Part shown: in pieces, positions 1-9,924 of the stretch | Position numbering within the stretch: position 1 is the stretch's first letter | Layout of the letters: each line of letters starts with the position of its first letter | Assembly (NCBI GenBank): GCA_030998015.1 | Contig: JARWMV010000243.1 | Coordinates: 62,001 to 126,000 of the forward strand | DNA length: 64,000 bases | Reading direction: 5' to 3' | Source: Ceratorhiza oryzae-sativae | Lineage: Eukaryota > Basidiomycota > Agaricomycetes > Cantharellales > Ceratobasidiaceae | Made by a program: the position numbers and the translations under genes | Notes under the pieces: generated by a model | The model's input: only the letters and a program-made list of their open reading frames with translations | Database searches by the model: none | What the model was told of the DNA's origin: nothing

Positions 1-1446
1 TCTGCGTTCCTGGGAAATAGTTTTGTTAGCTGCGCAAAGGGAATACATCAAGACCAGGGTACGCTTACAAGAACCCCGAAGGTGTCCCATCTGGAACACC
101 TATCTGCCAGATTGTCGTCTTGACGCTCTCAGTCGAAGCGAGGTTGAGAGTAGCAGTACCACCAGCAGATACAGTCACAGACCCAGTCCCTACCTCTAGC
201 TCCTTCTTATAGAGCGTCGCTGTATATGTCCCGGGTTTCACTCCTGAGATCGTGTACGACGACCCAGAAGCCGTTCCCCAATATTGTGCCGCGCTATTCT
301 TCAGCCCAACGACGATGGTAAACCCAGACGCGACCCCGGAGATCGTGCCCTTGACCGTGCCTCGACCAGAGGCTGCGACATATCCATTGAGTCCGAGGGA
401 CGAGAAGAAGGATGTGTCGAGGGACGATGAAGGAGCAGAGCCTGAGGTGAAGACCATGGCATAAGGGCCGAAGAAGCCGGTCCGGAAGGACTCGGTGACC
501 ATGTGTCCGGAGTTCATATCTGAATATTATGCGGTTATCCTGGCATCCCAACGTTAAAAAAATTATGCGTACACCAGTACAACTCTTGTTGGGCAGAGCC
601 TTGGTTGTTGATATCCCGGAAGAACGGCCCGCCTCCGGAGGTCTCGTACGCGGTGCCTGGCATGACCTACGTGGTTGCAGTGAGTTTCTCCGTGTTTTAA
701 AAACCCCAAGGTCTGTTGCCATACCATGTAGATTCCAACAGAGCTACCAGTTACACCATGAACCTGGTCATTGATGAAACGAACGGAGGAGTAGAATTTA
801 GAGCGTGTTTGGCCATTCACCAGGAAGACATCGCTGCCCTCAATAGCCGTGCCCCCTATAACTCTTCGAGTGAACGGACTTAATAATGAGTAGCAAACAG
901 ACGAACCATCAACCTCGGATTGTGTATATCCGTTGGGTACTTTGGACTTGGCAAGGCGCGCAATGAATCTGAGTTCGCCGACGCTTGGCTCAGCAGTTAT
1001 GTATGTACCAATGTAGATTGTATTTTGGCCGCTAACCGCAATGTAGTACTGGGTCTATTAATCAAGCTGAGTTTTAAATAGTAGAAGACCTTGAAATATG
1101 TTGAGACTCACGAGTGTATCAGTGGCGACAGTAATTTTTGCATAATTACCCGAAACACTAGACGTCACTGTGGCGGATCCCAGGCCAGAGCCGATTTGAG
1201 TGAATTTAGAAGAGTCTTGATACTCGACCCCATTGTACGTGAGCGATGTGATGTCACCGTTTGTTGTAGAGACTGGGGTGGTTGGTTAGTTCACATCAAA
1301 CTCGGTATTGATGTCATACCCCGAAATATAAGTGCGCCTCCCGTATTAATACTGAGATAGCCTGATCCACTCGTCACACCAAACGCAGCGAGGACGTTGG
1401 GCGTGAAAGAGGCGCAGGTGAGAGCTATAAACTGGATCCAGTTCAT
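1..1446 (-). CDS. Rhamnogalacturonan lyase (polysaccharide lyase family 4), C-terminus cut by window edge
   Basis: Secreted enzyme that cleaves the rhamnogalacturonan-I backbone of pectin by beta-elimination. I read six exons on the minus strand: 1446-1320, 1272-1112, 1054-725, 666-573, 519-69 and 9-1 (continues past the edge). All introns are 47-59 nt GT-AG. The start at 1446 gives a signal peptide ([14 protein letters not shown]...VLA) and then [17 protein letters not shown], the usual N-terminus of fungal PL4 enzymes. Further family landmarks are [52 protein letters not shown] and [10 protein letters not shown] (catalytic beta-domain). After these come the FnIII-like domain ([10 protein letters not shown] to [11 protein letters not shown]) and [16 protein letters not shown] at the start of the last domain. 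The TAA in genomic sequence near 65 falls in the last intron (10-68), so it is not the true end. Divergent from RAD7. Family assignment is confident; linkage or substrate detail is family knowledge. Confidence 0.9.
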
Positions 1447-2434
1447 CCAGGTGTCGATGTCGCGTATTTTTGGCGTTCACTCAGCATATTGCTCTCTTTT
1501 ATAAATCTTGTAGCTACACTAGTGTTGCTGCCAAGCGGCCCGTTCAATCAACCGTCTGTCTGAGATGATACGGAAGCCGGCGCCGCCCCGTGTCTAAGAG
1601 ATAAATTGGGGTGCCAACCGAGTGATCGATGCCGAAAACGTCCAGGTTATGCCGAGTTGGTGAATGTGATAGGATCAGTTGACCCCGCGCGCAGCAATTA
1701 TATCACCTTCATCGGCTAGAATAAGATAGGACATGGGCTTCTGTAAGTTAATTTCAGCTTCGGGAAGCACAAAGCAAGTAGGAATGGCGGCCCGAGCGCG
1801 TGCCGCTGTGAAGGCTGAATAGGCAGCGATCATAGGTCACGAGTTTGGCATGATCGACGGAGCGGGAGCTGATGGGGAGCTAGTATGACCTATTTCACTG
1901 AGTTAACTCGACAAGAAATAACGTCAAGCACAACCACCAAATTGTTAAGGCACTAAATAGGCAATATCGCGGATGATACCTGGGATTACAAAACGGTCCG
2001 TCCGAGCCGTCGTTCATAAGCCAGAATTTTGGGTGGTTTGGTTTTGCTCAAAGGGGTTCCCATCAATTTGGTAGTGGTTGACATACAACGGTATGCTGAG
2101 CACCATGCCCGGCCCGTCGTAGTAAGGGTGAGCCTAACCTATTTGAGTACCGCACGTGACGCGACGAATCCTCGGCGTTATGTCGTCTCCCCGATTTTTG
2201 TATGAGCAGCATCTCAACTCGATCGTTGGTTGCTGTTCAATAGAGGGAAACTACATGATTAGCCGTACATGGCAGGGGAAAAGTTGATCCAATCGTTGCC
2301 GAGCTGTTTATTCAACTTGTGCAAGGGTTCAAGGTCAGAAGAGCCCCCTCCAGGTGCCCCAGCGAGACATTCGACGGCTATCGCCCCATATAGCAGATCA
2401 ACGAGACAGCAGATTCAAGCTATTACAGTGGAAT

Positions 2435-2545
2435 ATACATCAGGGGATTTCGTACAGGCTCGAGAGGCCATTAGAGCCTGTAGGAGTGCAGAGCCTTAGG
2501 TCCTTCTGGGGTGCCACTGGGGGCATCAGAGAGGCTGGAAGCTCA
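2435..2545 (+). repeat. Dispersed repeat, copy A
   Basis: About 110 bp starting TACATCAGGGGATTTC and running through AGAGCCTGTAGGAGTGCAGAGCC to GGGGGCATCAGAGAGGC. It is matched in inverted orientation by 2945-3060 (for example AGAGCCTGTAGAGGTGCAAAGCC). Similarity is roughly 75-80% by eye. The two copies flank about 400 bp, a layout like a decayed MITE or fold-back element. No target-site duplication is obvious. Confidence 0.6.
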
Positions 2546-2944
2546 ATCTGCAAGCATAGATTTTAAATAGATGAAAAGAACGACTTTTTGTCCAAAAGCG
2601 TTGCGTGTAGGAAAGCATTTTGTGCCTTTCTCGCTCAATTCTCATGCCAATAAGATTCTAATTGAATATTTAAGACCCTGGAAGCATGGGCCATTGACAG
2701 ATAAATTTCCCAGCAATTTTAAATTTGCGCACATAGGCACGCACGATGAGATTTCTCACTCCGAGCCAGGTGACTTAGGCTCTATGCACCAAAGCCATTT
2801 CTGGCCTACTGCCTACTATCTCCCCAATCAAAGCTACAGGATTACTTTATGTCATTTAGTAGTTTTTCTATTGTGGAGAAACTTGTACAATAGCCGGATA
2901 CAAAATTGTATATTTGCAGAATGTATGCATACATAGTTTGTTTG

Positions 2945-3060
2945 TGCCTCGGCGCTTCTAGGCTCTCTGGTGCTCCCAGAGGCACTCCACAAGGGCCCGA
3001 GGCTTTGCACCTCTACAGGCTCTAGTAGCCTCTCAAGCCCATCTGAAATGTCCTGATGTA
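2945..3060 (-). repeat. Dispersed repeat, copy B (inverted relative to copy A)
   Basis: Reverse complement of this segment aligns along its length to copy A at 2435-2545. It lies about 170 bp upstream of the RAD7 start codon, so it may form part of the RAD7 promoter. A shorter related segment occurs at 24515-24556. Confidence 0.6.
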
Positions 3061-3232
3061 GCAGTGGTGCGCCCCGATTGATAATCATCCTGAGACTCAC
3101 GTGATCGCGTGTTGCTGAATCAGCCGCTCCAGATCGCGGCGAGAGGATCTCCGACTGATCCACCACCGCGCCACTCGACCAATTTTTCTCCCGTCCCGCC
3201 CCTACAATTTAACCAGTTTTCAAGCATTAGGC

Positions 3233-5409
3233 ATGTCGAATCGAGGCCGAGGAAGAGGTGGGGCCAGGGCCAATAATGTTCGTGGCCCCGGGTCGGCATT
3301 GACCGAGTTTTTACGAGTCAGTTTCGTAGCTGTTGGCCGGATTTTTGTTGACGATGTGTCTTACAGGAGCAAGGAATTAGTGTACAAAACATCAATCCAT
3401 ATCAGCGCCGGATTAGGACGACCAACGAGGCGGAAGGCGAGGAGGAGACTGATCCAGCTGTCCCTTCGGCTGATTCTTCCGCAACGCCTGCTTCCGCGGC
3501 AGCTTCGAGACGATCTTCGGGAAAGGTTAGCCCATTAATTTCTGGCAACCTGTTGAGATGGCTCACGTTTGCCGTTTAGCGTGGTCGGAAAAAGGACGAC
3601 GATTCAGATGTGGACTCGGACGATCTGGACGCCACTGATGGAGAAGAGCCCACACCGGCGCCCGCGACCTCAAAGGGTAAGGCAAAGGGCAAGCCAACCG
3701 AGAAAGATTTGGCCAAGGCGAAAGCAAAGGCCAAGGCAGCGCATGAGGCTAAGCGCCAGAAGCGGGATGAGGACGAAGCTGAAGATGAATACAAGGCACC
3801 TTCAAAGGGTACTCCGATCGCGCCGAGTGCTCTGCCACCTGTTGGCAGCTTTGAGAAGTGCGCCGTTTGTGGAAAGACTTTTACGGTGGTAAGTGTGTGC
3901 CTCATATACGGGCTATTCTGGGTTGTTGAGTAAATGTTCTAGACTCGTTATACGATGGCCGCCGATCCCCCTCCTGGCTTTTTGTGCCATACGTGTGCAA
4001 AGGCCAGTGGCGCTGATCCGTTTAAGAAGAGCGGTGCCCCTCGTGGTCGCAAGCCGGCTGCTGAAAAGCGCAAGATTGTCAACTTCGAGCAAAAAGATGT
4101 CTTCAAATCGCTGGCAACGAATTGTATAGAGGCATGCTAGCTCATCCCTATAGTTGTTCTTGCTTTGATAAATTTATACGTAGATAATTGCTAAATACAT
4201 CGACAATCTCGAGGCTCTGGGCGATATTGGTCAAGTTAACATGGACAGAATTGCTAAGATTCTTGCCAAACAACGAAGCCTGTAAGCTCCTCGTAGTCAT
4301 CGTTGGCAGTTTCTCATCCCCCCTTAGCACTGATTCAACTGCAAAGCTTTTCTACGACGTCGAAAACACTAGCCTTACCCTGTACGACGCTAGTCGTCTT
4401 GAACCTTCAGCGTTCCACACCCTGGTTGCATTGAACCCAAACTTGCGTAGTCTCCACCTGAAGTTTTGTCGCGGCGTCGACTCCACCGTCCTACCCCAAT
4501 TCGCCTCTCGTCTTCCTCAGCTTACCCATCTGGAGCTTTTTGGCGCATTTCTGGCCCGTGCCCCCTCATTCATCGAATTCTTTAAAGAAATGGGCGGCCG
4601 TCTCGAAAGCTTCCTGTTATCACACTCTCCTCGATTTGACATGGAATGTTGTCAGGCAATGGTGGATAGCTGTGCCGCTAACCTTACCGAGCTCCGACTT
4701 TGCTATGTCGGCAAGCTGGACGACTCTTGGCCCCCTACTACATAGATGTACCAACCTCAAGCGCCTCGAGCTTGCATACCCCGGCGGCGAAGCGTCGCTC
4801 ACCGATGAGCCTGTAATCGAGCTTCTTCGCACGATCGGGGCCAATATCGAGTTCCTGAACCTTGGTGGACATCACTCCCTAACCGATGCGGTGCTTCTCG
4901 AAGGCGTGATGCCGCACGTTGCTCAAGTCAAGACGTTGAAGATGTCCAATTCGCCTTCACTCACTGATGAAGGCGTGGCTCGGTTCTTCGCCGAGTACAA
5001 TACGCAAGCCGAGTTCGAGTGTATCAAGATGCGACAAAATTCGACCCTGGCTTCACATTCACTCCGTGCGCTCCTCGAACGTCCGACTTCGGGCTTTACG
5101 CGCGAGCTGGTGATCAACGGATGGAAAGACACAGACGAAGAGTCTTGTCGGCTGATCGCTAGGTCTTGCCCCGAACTACGCAAGATAGATGTAGGATTTG
5201 TTAGGGCGATTGATGACTATGTCATCAAAGATCTACTTGAAGGGTGTCCAAAAGTGGAGGAAATCAGCTGCTTTGGTTGTAACCGGGTCACGGAAGCCTG
5301 CCCTAAAAAGGTAAAGTTCATAGCATCCTGAAAACAACTTTCGTCGATGCTAACGTGGGAATAGGCTGGAGTCAACATTTACGGAGTCGAGAGCCAAAGC
5401 CGAAAGTAA
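3233..5409 (+). CDS. RAD7: DNA repair protein Rad7/Rhp7-like (zinc motif + LRR)
   Basis: Component of the yeast Rad7-Rad16 complex that recognises UV damage in non-transcribed DNA during global-genome nucleotide excision repair. Exons: 3233-3316, 3367-3525, 3580-3888, 3943-4131, 4184-4281, 4328-5310, 5365-5409. The N-terminus is RG-rich (MSNRGRGRGGARANN), followed by an acidic/Lys-rich linker with a KAKAKAKAAHEAKR stretch. Then comes a Cys4 motif, C-x2-C (EKCAVCGKTF) and C-x2-C (FLCHTCAKA), and about ten leucine-rich repeats. Intron 4132-4183 has a GC donor (GAG|GCATGC). Oddity: the frame breaks at the C5 run 4731-4735 (LDDSW then PLLHRCTNLKRLEL). Removing one C restores an uninterrupted protein of about 621 residues, and the exon total is 1867 nt, one more than a multiple of three. 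Start choice rests on the nearest in-frame ATG. Function is inferred from family. Confidence 0.88.
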
Positions 5410-5655
5410 ACCGGCCGAGGGGGAGATAAGGATTCGGTTGCACAAATGACTTTTTTGGCATATATATTCACATGCTATTGCGCCTCACACTTTGATACTT
5501 GTTCCGAATTGGTTTTGTGGGCGTTGGCGGGCCGCACTCTAACTTGACGTCGATTACATAATCATTACATTGGCTACGAGCCGCCGGCAGTTTGTGGGAG
5601 GAGCATTCCGAGGATCGCCTAAACTCAATCGCAACTAGGTCTTTCACTTTCAACC

Positions 5656-6780
5656 ATGCTCCCTCCCGAAATTCATACACTGATTCTTAGATTTGCTCTG
5701 CAAGATGAGACACTGTATATCAACGATCTGCATCCTGATAGTTTGAATGTCACAGGCTGGATCCACTTCTCTCTTGTGTGCCGCATGTGGAGGGATCAGA
5801 TCTATTCTATCGCATTTGAACATCTTTTCGTCGACCAAGCACGCCTAAAAGAGCTTCGTAGCTTTGGTACTGAACCCATGACAGCCGACTGGCGCGAGTT
5901 AGGTGTGCCTCGATCAGCGATAAGCTTTATTACCACCCTTACGATCCGCCTGCCCCATCCTGTGCATGACCTACTCAAATCGCTATTATATCTCGAGGCC
6001 GCTTTGAGCCTCAAAACCCTTTCTCTCCAAATTGACCTGAGGGGCGACACGGCTGCTATCGAACGGCATCGAACGCCCAACTTGGGACAAGTCACCTGTT
6101 TCAGCTTGCAGTTTTTCTATACGCCAGACGAGAACCCTCTCGCTTGGTCAGCCAAGGACGTGCAATGGATCTTGTCTTGTGTGCCTTTAGCCACGCACTT
6201 GCTTTTCGATTTACCAATGCGCTTGAGTGTGGCAGACTCGAGCTGCCAAACGCCCCTTCCTCTTCCAGATGTCATATCTATCCAATCCAATCGTTGGATC
6301 GAGTGGCTTCTGTCCCCAGACGCACACTTTCCCAAACTCAGATTCCTGGATGTAGGCGGGGATCCGTCCAGAGATAACCTTGATTTCCTGGCAAAGCACG
6401 CATCAGACCTCCAAAGCCTCTGCCTGGCCGAAGTGACCCATGGATGGACAAACCTGATCCCACATTTTCAATCTTTAGAATATCTCGCCGTTGGCTATCT
6501 TTACAACTTTCCGTGGCTCTCTATTCAATTGCCTAACCTCGTTCACTTTGAATTCCTCTGGATTGGCGAGCAAGAAGAGCGCGTATTCCCAGAGATTACA
6601 GAATTCTTGGATAATAATCCGTCGATTCAGGTAGTCGCGTATCACTCCTCCTCCTTTAAAAGTGTTCTTCAGCTGCATTGTGAAATGAGAAAGATCTACC
6701 CCCTCTGGCGGTACCGGCGGTTTTATGAAAACTGGCGATTGGCGAGACTTCCTGTAAGTGATCCTGCGATGCCCGTTTAA
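5656..6780 (+). CDS. F-box-like/LRR-like protein, single exon
   Basis: Intact 374-residue frame. The N-terminus, MLPPEIHTLILRFALQDE...VCRMWRDQIYSIAFEHLFV, has the fungal F-box layout (L-P-x-E-I, then L/V-C-x-x-W and Y/A-F-x-x-L-F). After it come about 300 residues of irregular Leu-rich segments (LRFLDVGG, LQSLCLAEV, LEYLAVGYLY). By family knowledge such proteins are SCF ubiquitin-ligase substrate adaptors; the substrate is unknown. The last codons run into a possible 5' splice site (CCT|GTAAGTGATCC at about 6750), so the true C-terminus could lie slightly further downstream. Starts 246 bp after RAD7 on the same strand. Confidence 0.75.
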   Translation: MLPPEIHTLILRFALQDETLYINDLHPDSLNVTGWIHFSLVCRMWRDQIYSIAFEHLFVDQARLKELRSFGTEPMTADWRELGVPRSAISFITTLTIRLPHPVHDLLKSLLYLEAALSLKTLSLQIDLRGDTAAIERHRTPNLGQVTCFSLQFFYTPDENPLAWSAKDVQWILSCVPLATHLLFDLPMRLSVADSSCQTPLPLPDVISIQSNRWIEWLLSPDAHFPKLRFLDVGGDPSRDNLDFLAKHASDLQSLCLAEVTHGWTNLIPHFQSLEYLAVGYLYNFPWLSIQLPNLVHFEFLWIGEQEERVFPEITEFLDNNPSIQVVAYHSSSFKSVLQLHCEMRKIYPLWRYRRFYENWRLARLPVSDPAMPV

Positions 6781-7885
6781 TCATAGACTTGGCGTTATTC
6801 GTTGTTCATTCCGTATAAATGGACAGGGAAAAGCATTGCTGTACGCGATACCGTATTCCCGCCCGGAAGATGCTTTGATTTATACTCCAACCCGACGACC
6901 AATGGCTGTACCATCGACCTTGATAAACAAGAATGAATAAGTGTGTTCTAATTGGTTCAGTCACAGTATGTTATCCTAACCCGACGTTTCTGTAGCTGGA
7001 ACCTGATATAGCCCGCAAGTGAGAGGAATTGACTAACACGGAGGGGATACGGGGATTATAAGGCAGCAATGTCGATACATAACTGGGTGTCTGTCAAGGC
7101 TAGATTTCTTTTTGTAGATTGGTTCATCTAACTCGGGCCAGTGTTTGGTATTGTTCGTATGTGTTTAAATCAATCGCTCGCACGGAATGAAGCTTAAGTC
7201 GCCCGTATCCGTTCATCCAAAGCACATCCACTGGACTGACGCCATCCAAAACACCAATTATTCAATCTCGGAGTCCGAAGTTCTTGCGGATTTCACGGGT
7301 TTAACAGGGACTGACACCGCATGTTCCAGTTTACGTCATGAAAAACATGAACTCACGCTGCAACCTTCCTTTCAATGCACATAGATCGACAACTATTGCT
7401 CGCTCAGTTGTCAAACACAGGCCATTTGAACCGGGGTCATCCACGCATACAACTAAGTTCCATAAACACCTCACGTCCCTGTAATTGGGGCCAACAGCAG
7501 CTCTACGTTCCTTCTAATTTGGGCTTTTTTTCTAATAGTCGTAGTCGCCCGACCAACGTCCCATTTGCTAGTGTGAGGTACTAGATTCTAACTAAGGTGA
7601 ACCAGCGCCCCAGAGGTCAAGATAGTAAATGCTGCCGTAGCTGGTTTGGGCCAGGTAGAACTGGCGCTCTCGCCGGCTAGAACGAGCGGACTGAGTTCGG
7701 CAGTGTGTGCGAGTACGCTAGTCAGTTGAGCTTGCCTTGAGATGTATTGATACGAAGACAGCCAATTTGAAGCTTGGTTTCTTAGATAGGTAATAGAGAA
7801 TTTCGTCTGACCCTCACCTCTCTGGTTCCGCTAATTCCCACCATCTCTTTGGTCAAGTTGAACTTTGCTATCTACAGCATAAAGT
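6781..7885. other. Intergenic, no gene recognised
   Basis: Only short open frames without family similarity. AT-rich, with stop codons in all frames. Possibly decayed N-terminal sequence of the F-box relic that follows. Confidence 0.5.
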
Positions 7886-8920
7886 ATGCCAGGGCCACTT
7901 CTGCCTGTGAACGGCCTACCATCAGGGCTATCGTCGGCCGTTTTCACATTCACCTATCATTCCTATGCCTCCTCCGCAAAGTATGGAGTTAGGCCTCTGA
8001 CTCGGTGTCCGGTATCACTATCCAGTACTTGCGGACATTGGCGACATGTTGCAACCAAAAAGGTGGCCTCTGGGCCACCATATATAACGGCTCTATAGAG
8101 CAAGTGTAGTTGTACTTTGGACGCTCGAATGTGTCGATGATGCACGTGCGCTTAGCCGGAGTCGCTTGCCGTACTATTCTATCTGAAGACCCTAATTGAA
8201 ATGAAAGATCTTCTTGCTACCTACGTCTCCCACTTTCGGTCGTTAATTATTAATTTCGATGACCTCGGTGGTGGATCGAACGCACTCACAGATTTGTTCC
8301 CTCGACTCACGGAGCACACTCTTAAAGACCTGGCCATTTATAGAGATTGACCGGGGGAGAATTCCAACTACATTTACGACCAGAATCTGGATAAACGCCT
8401 TGCTCCTTTGCTTCGACTTCATCTTGAAAGATTTCCCATTCGGTTAAGTAATATCTCTTGTCACAGTTTAACAGAAATCGTCCTCGCAAACCCACCAGGA
8501 ACCTTATGTACAACCGATATATCTCACGTAATTAGTTCCAATTCTAATATATTATCCCTAACTTTGTTCGGGCTTAGATCTGTTATTCTGTCGCCTGACA
8601 ATATGCCGCCAGTCATTCTACCAGGACTTCGGCACTCCGCAATAAATGGACACTCGGAGCGCGTAGTACCTTGGCTGTTGGCATTACTTACTCCGGGCTT
8701 GCGCAATATATGCTTCTTCGTAGACTCAATCGAATCTATAGAGCATAGGATCCCAATCCTTGTCAATCATCTGTCTCTTTTCTTTCAACGAGTCTCGGTC
8801 ACTTCTTTGCATCTTAGAATGTCCAGCTACCAATGTTCATGCTGCCATTTATTCCCAATTTCCAGGCTCTGCAGATTGGGAATGTCCAAACTTTTTGGAC
8901 AATTCCATATAAAATAGACA
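7886..8920 (+). pseudogene. Decayed F-box gene copy
   Basis: The segment at about 8018-8098 encodes CGHWRHVATKKVA...YI, matching the F-box C-terminal half of the copy at 13507 (VCHHWRHVALGTLALWSYI). Downstream frames have the irregular Leu-rich character of the family (LTDLFPRLTEHTLKDLAIY, LRLHLERFP, LTEIVLANPPGT, ILSLTLFGLRSV). The frames are interrupted by stops and shifts (for example TGA near 8349), and no ATG-initiated complete model can be built. Likely a dead paralogue. Confidence 0.6.
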
Positions 8921-9130
8921 TTTTGTCCACTTTTAGATTTTAGGTGACCTGTGGACTGTGGCATCTTCAACAAAAGCTTCAGTAGGCTGGTATTCATGTT
9001 GTTGGGATTGTCCTGGTCCCAACAAATGCATTTAGAAAATGGGCAAAACACCCAATTTTAAGTATTTTGCATCACAATATGGATAAACTGGCTGTAACAT
9101 CCAAATTCAGCATCCAAAAAATTTGGATGC
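8883..9130. repeat. AT-rich cluster of short inverted repeats
   Basis: Contains TGTCCAAACTTTTTGGACA (8883-8901) and the near-perfect palindrome GCATCCAAA/TTTGGATGC (9110-9130), plus scattered TCCAAA and TTTTGTCCA motifs. The pattern suggests a decayed DNA-element end. No transposase or target duplication is visible. Confidence 0.4.
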
Positions 9131-9924
9131 TCTGCTTGTGCAGAGAGGACCTCAGGTTCAAGTCGTACCTTTTTAATCACCCCATAGACCCGGAGTGCTG
9201 AATAAACTCGAAACATCGATTTGTACAAATGCAAAACCCAGAACTTTAGCAGGCTTGATGTGGATCTTCAGGTTCTAATTACAATCCCTTCGGCTAAATT
9301 CGTCAACCATTTTGGCTGTGGTGAAAGCCCCGAAGACGCGACCCTCGAGACCACGTTCCAGGAAAACGCAAGCGCTCGTGTCGCCGAAACCTCAAAATTC
9401 GAATATGAAATGACTCCCTGTCTCTTCCGTTAGTAAACCATGCACGATGTTCGCGTCATGCATATAGGTGAGTTCTACGAATCCCCTGGACCTCATGTTA
9501 GCTATAGGCTTCCATTGGCGATTTATTCAGGTCGGGACAAGATTGACTAGACCCAACGCGTTTGGTTCTTCTCTGATGGGCTGCTGAAAATCCTTTTGCG
9601 GTTGGTTGTAGTCCATTTAACGATTAAATAAACAATTTCATGCGCTCCAGCCGCATCCCAAGTCCGTCGACAATCCCAGAGATTGCCAGAGCCGAATCAC
9701 CAGGCTCACAAAAACTTAGATCGGTTCATTTGTATCGTCCGATATGTGCCTCATTTCCAAGCTATCTGTCTCAGTTGGCATATACGCGCAGCCCGCTTCT
9801 TCAAGTTCATAGCCATTGCCAAGCGCCAATGTGGAGCCGTTATATTTATGCCTGTGACGTCACCGATTTCGTCTTTGGTGTGTTCTCAACTTCTCCAGCT
9901 TCAGCACTTAGTCCGATATTTAGA
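9131..9924. other. Intergenic / upstream of TOK channel; possible upstream exon not resolved
   Basis: A B-box-like GGTTCAAGTC followed by T5 occurs near 9151-9174 but no tRNA folds around it. An open frame continues in phase upstream of the chosen TOK start (from 9640), so a longer N-terminus of the channel cannot be excluded. Confidence 0.4.

Larger units (their letters stand above)
1447..3232. other. Gene-poor region between RG lyase and RAD7
   Basis: Shared upstream region of two divergent genes. I see no convincing coding exon; open frames here are short and lack codon bias or family similarity. It contains a pair of inverted, diverged repeat copies (annotated separately at 2435 and 2945). 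Confidence 0.6.

Noticed and set aside
65..67. TAA as the stop of the rhamnogalacturonan lyase
   Set aside because: It lies in an intron (10-68); splicing yields SGFLNA, the expected continuation of the family.
4740..4750. An intron to explain the RAD7 frame change
   Set aside because: No GT-AG pair around 4680-4760 keeps both flanking conserved segments in frame; a one-base difference in the C5 run does.
9140..9180. tRNA-like or SINE-like B box (GGTTCAAGTC followed by T5)
   Set aside because: No T-arm pairing, no A box at the right distance and no cloverleaf.
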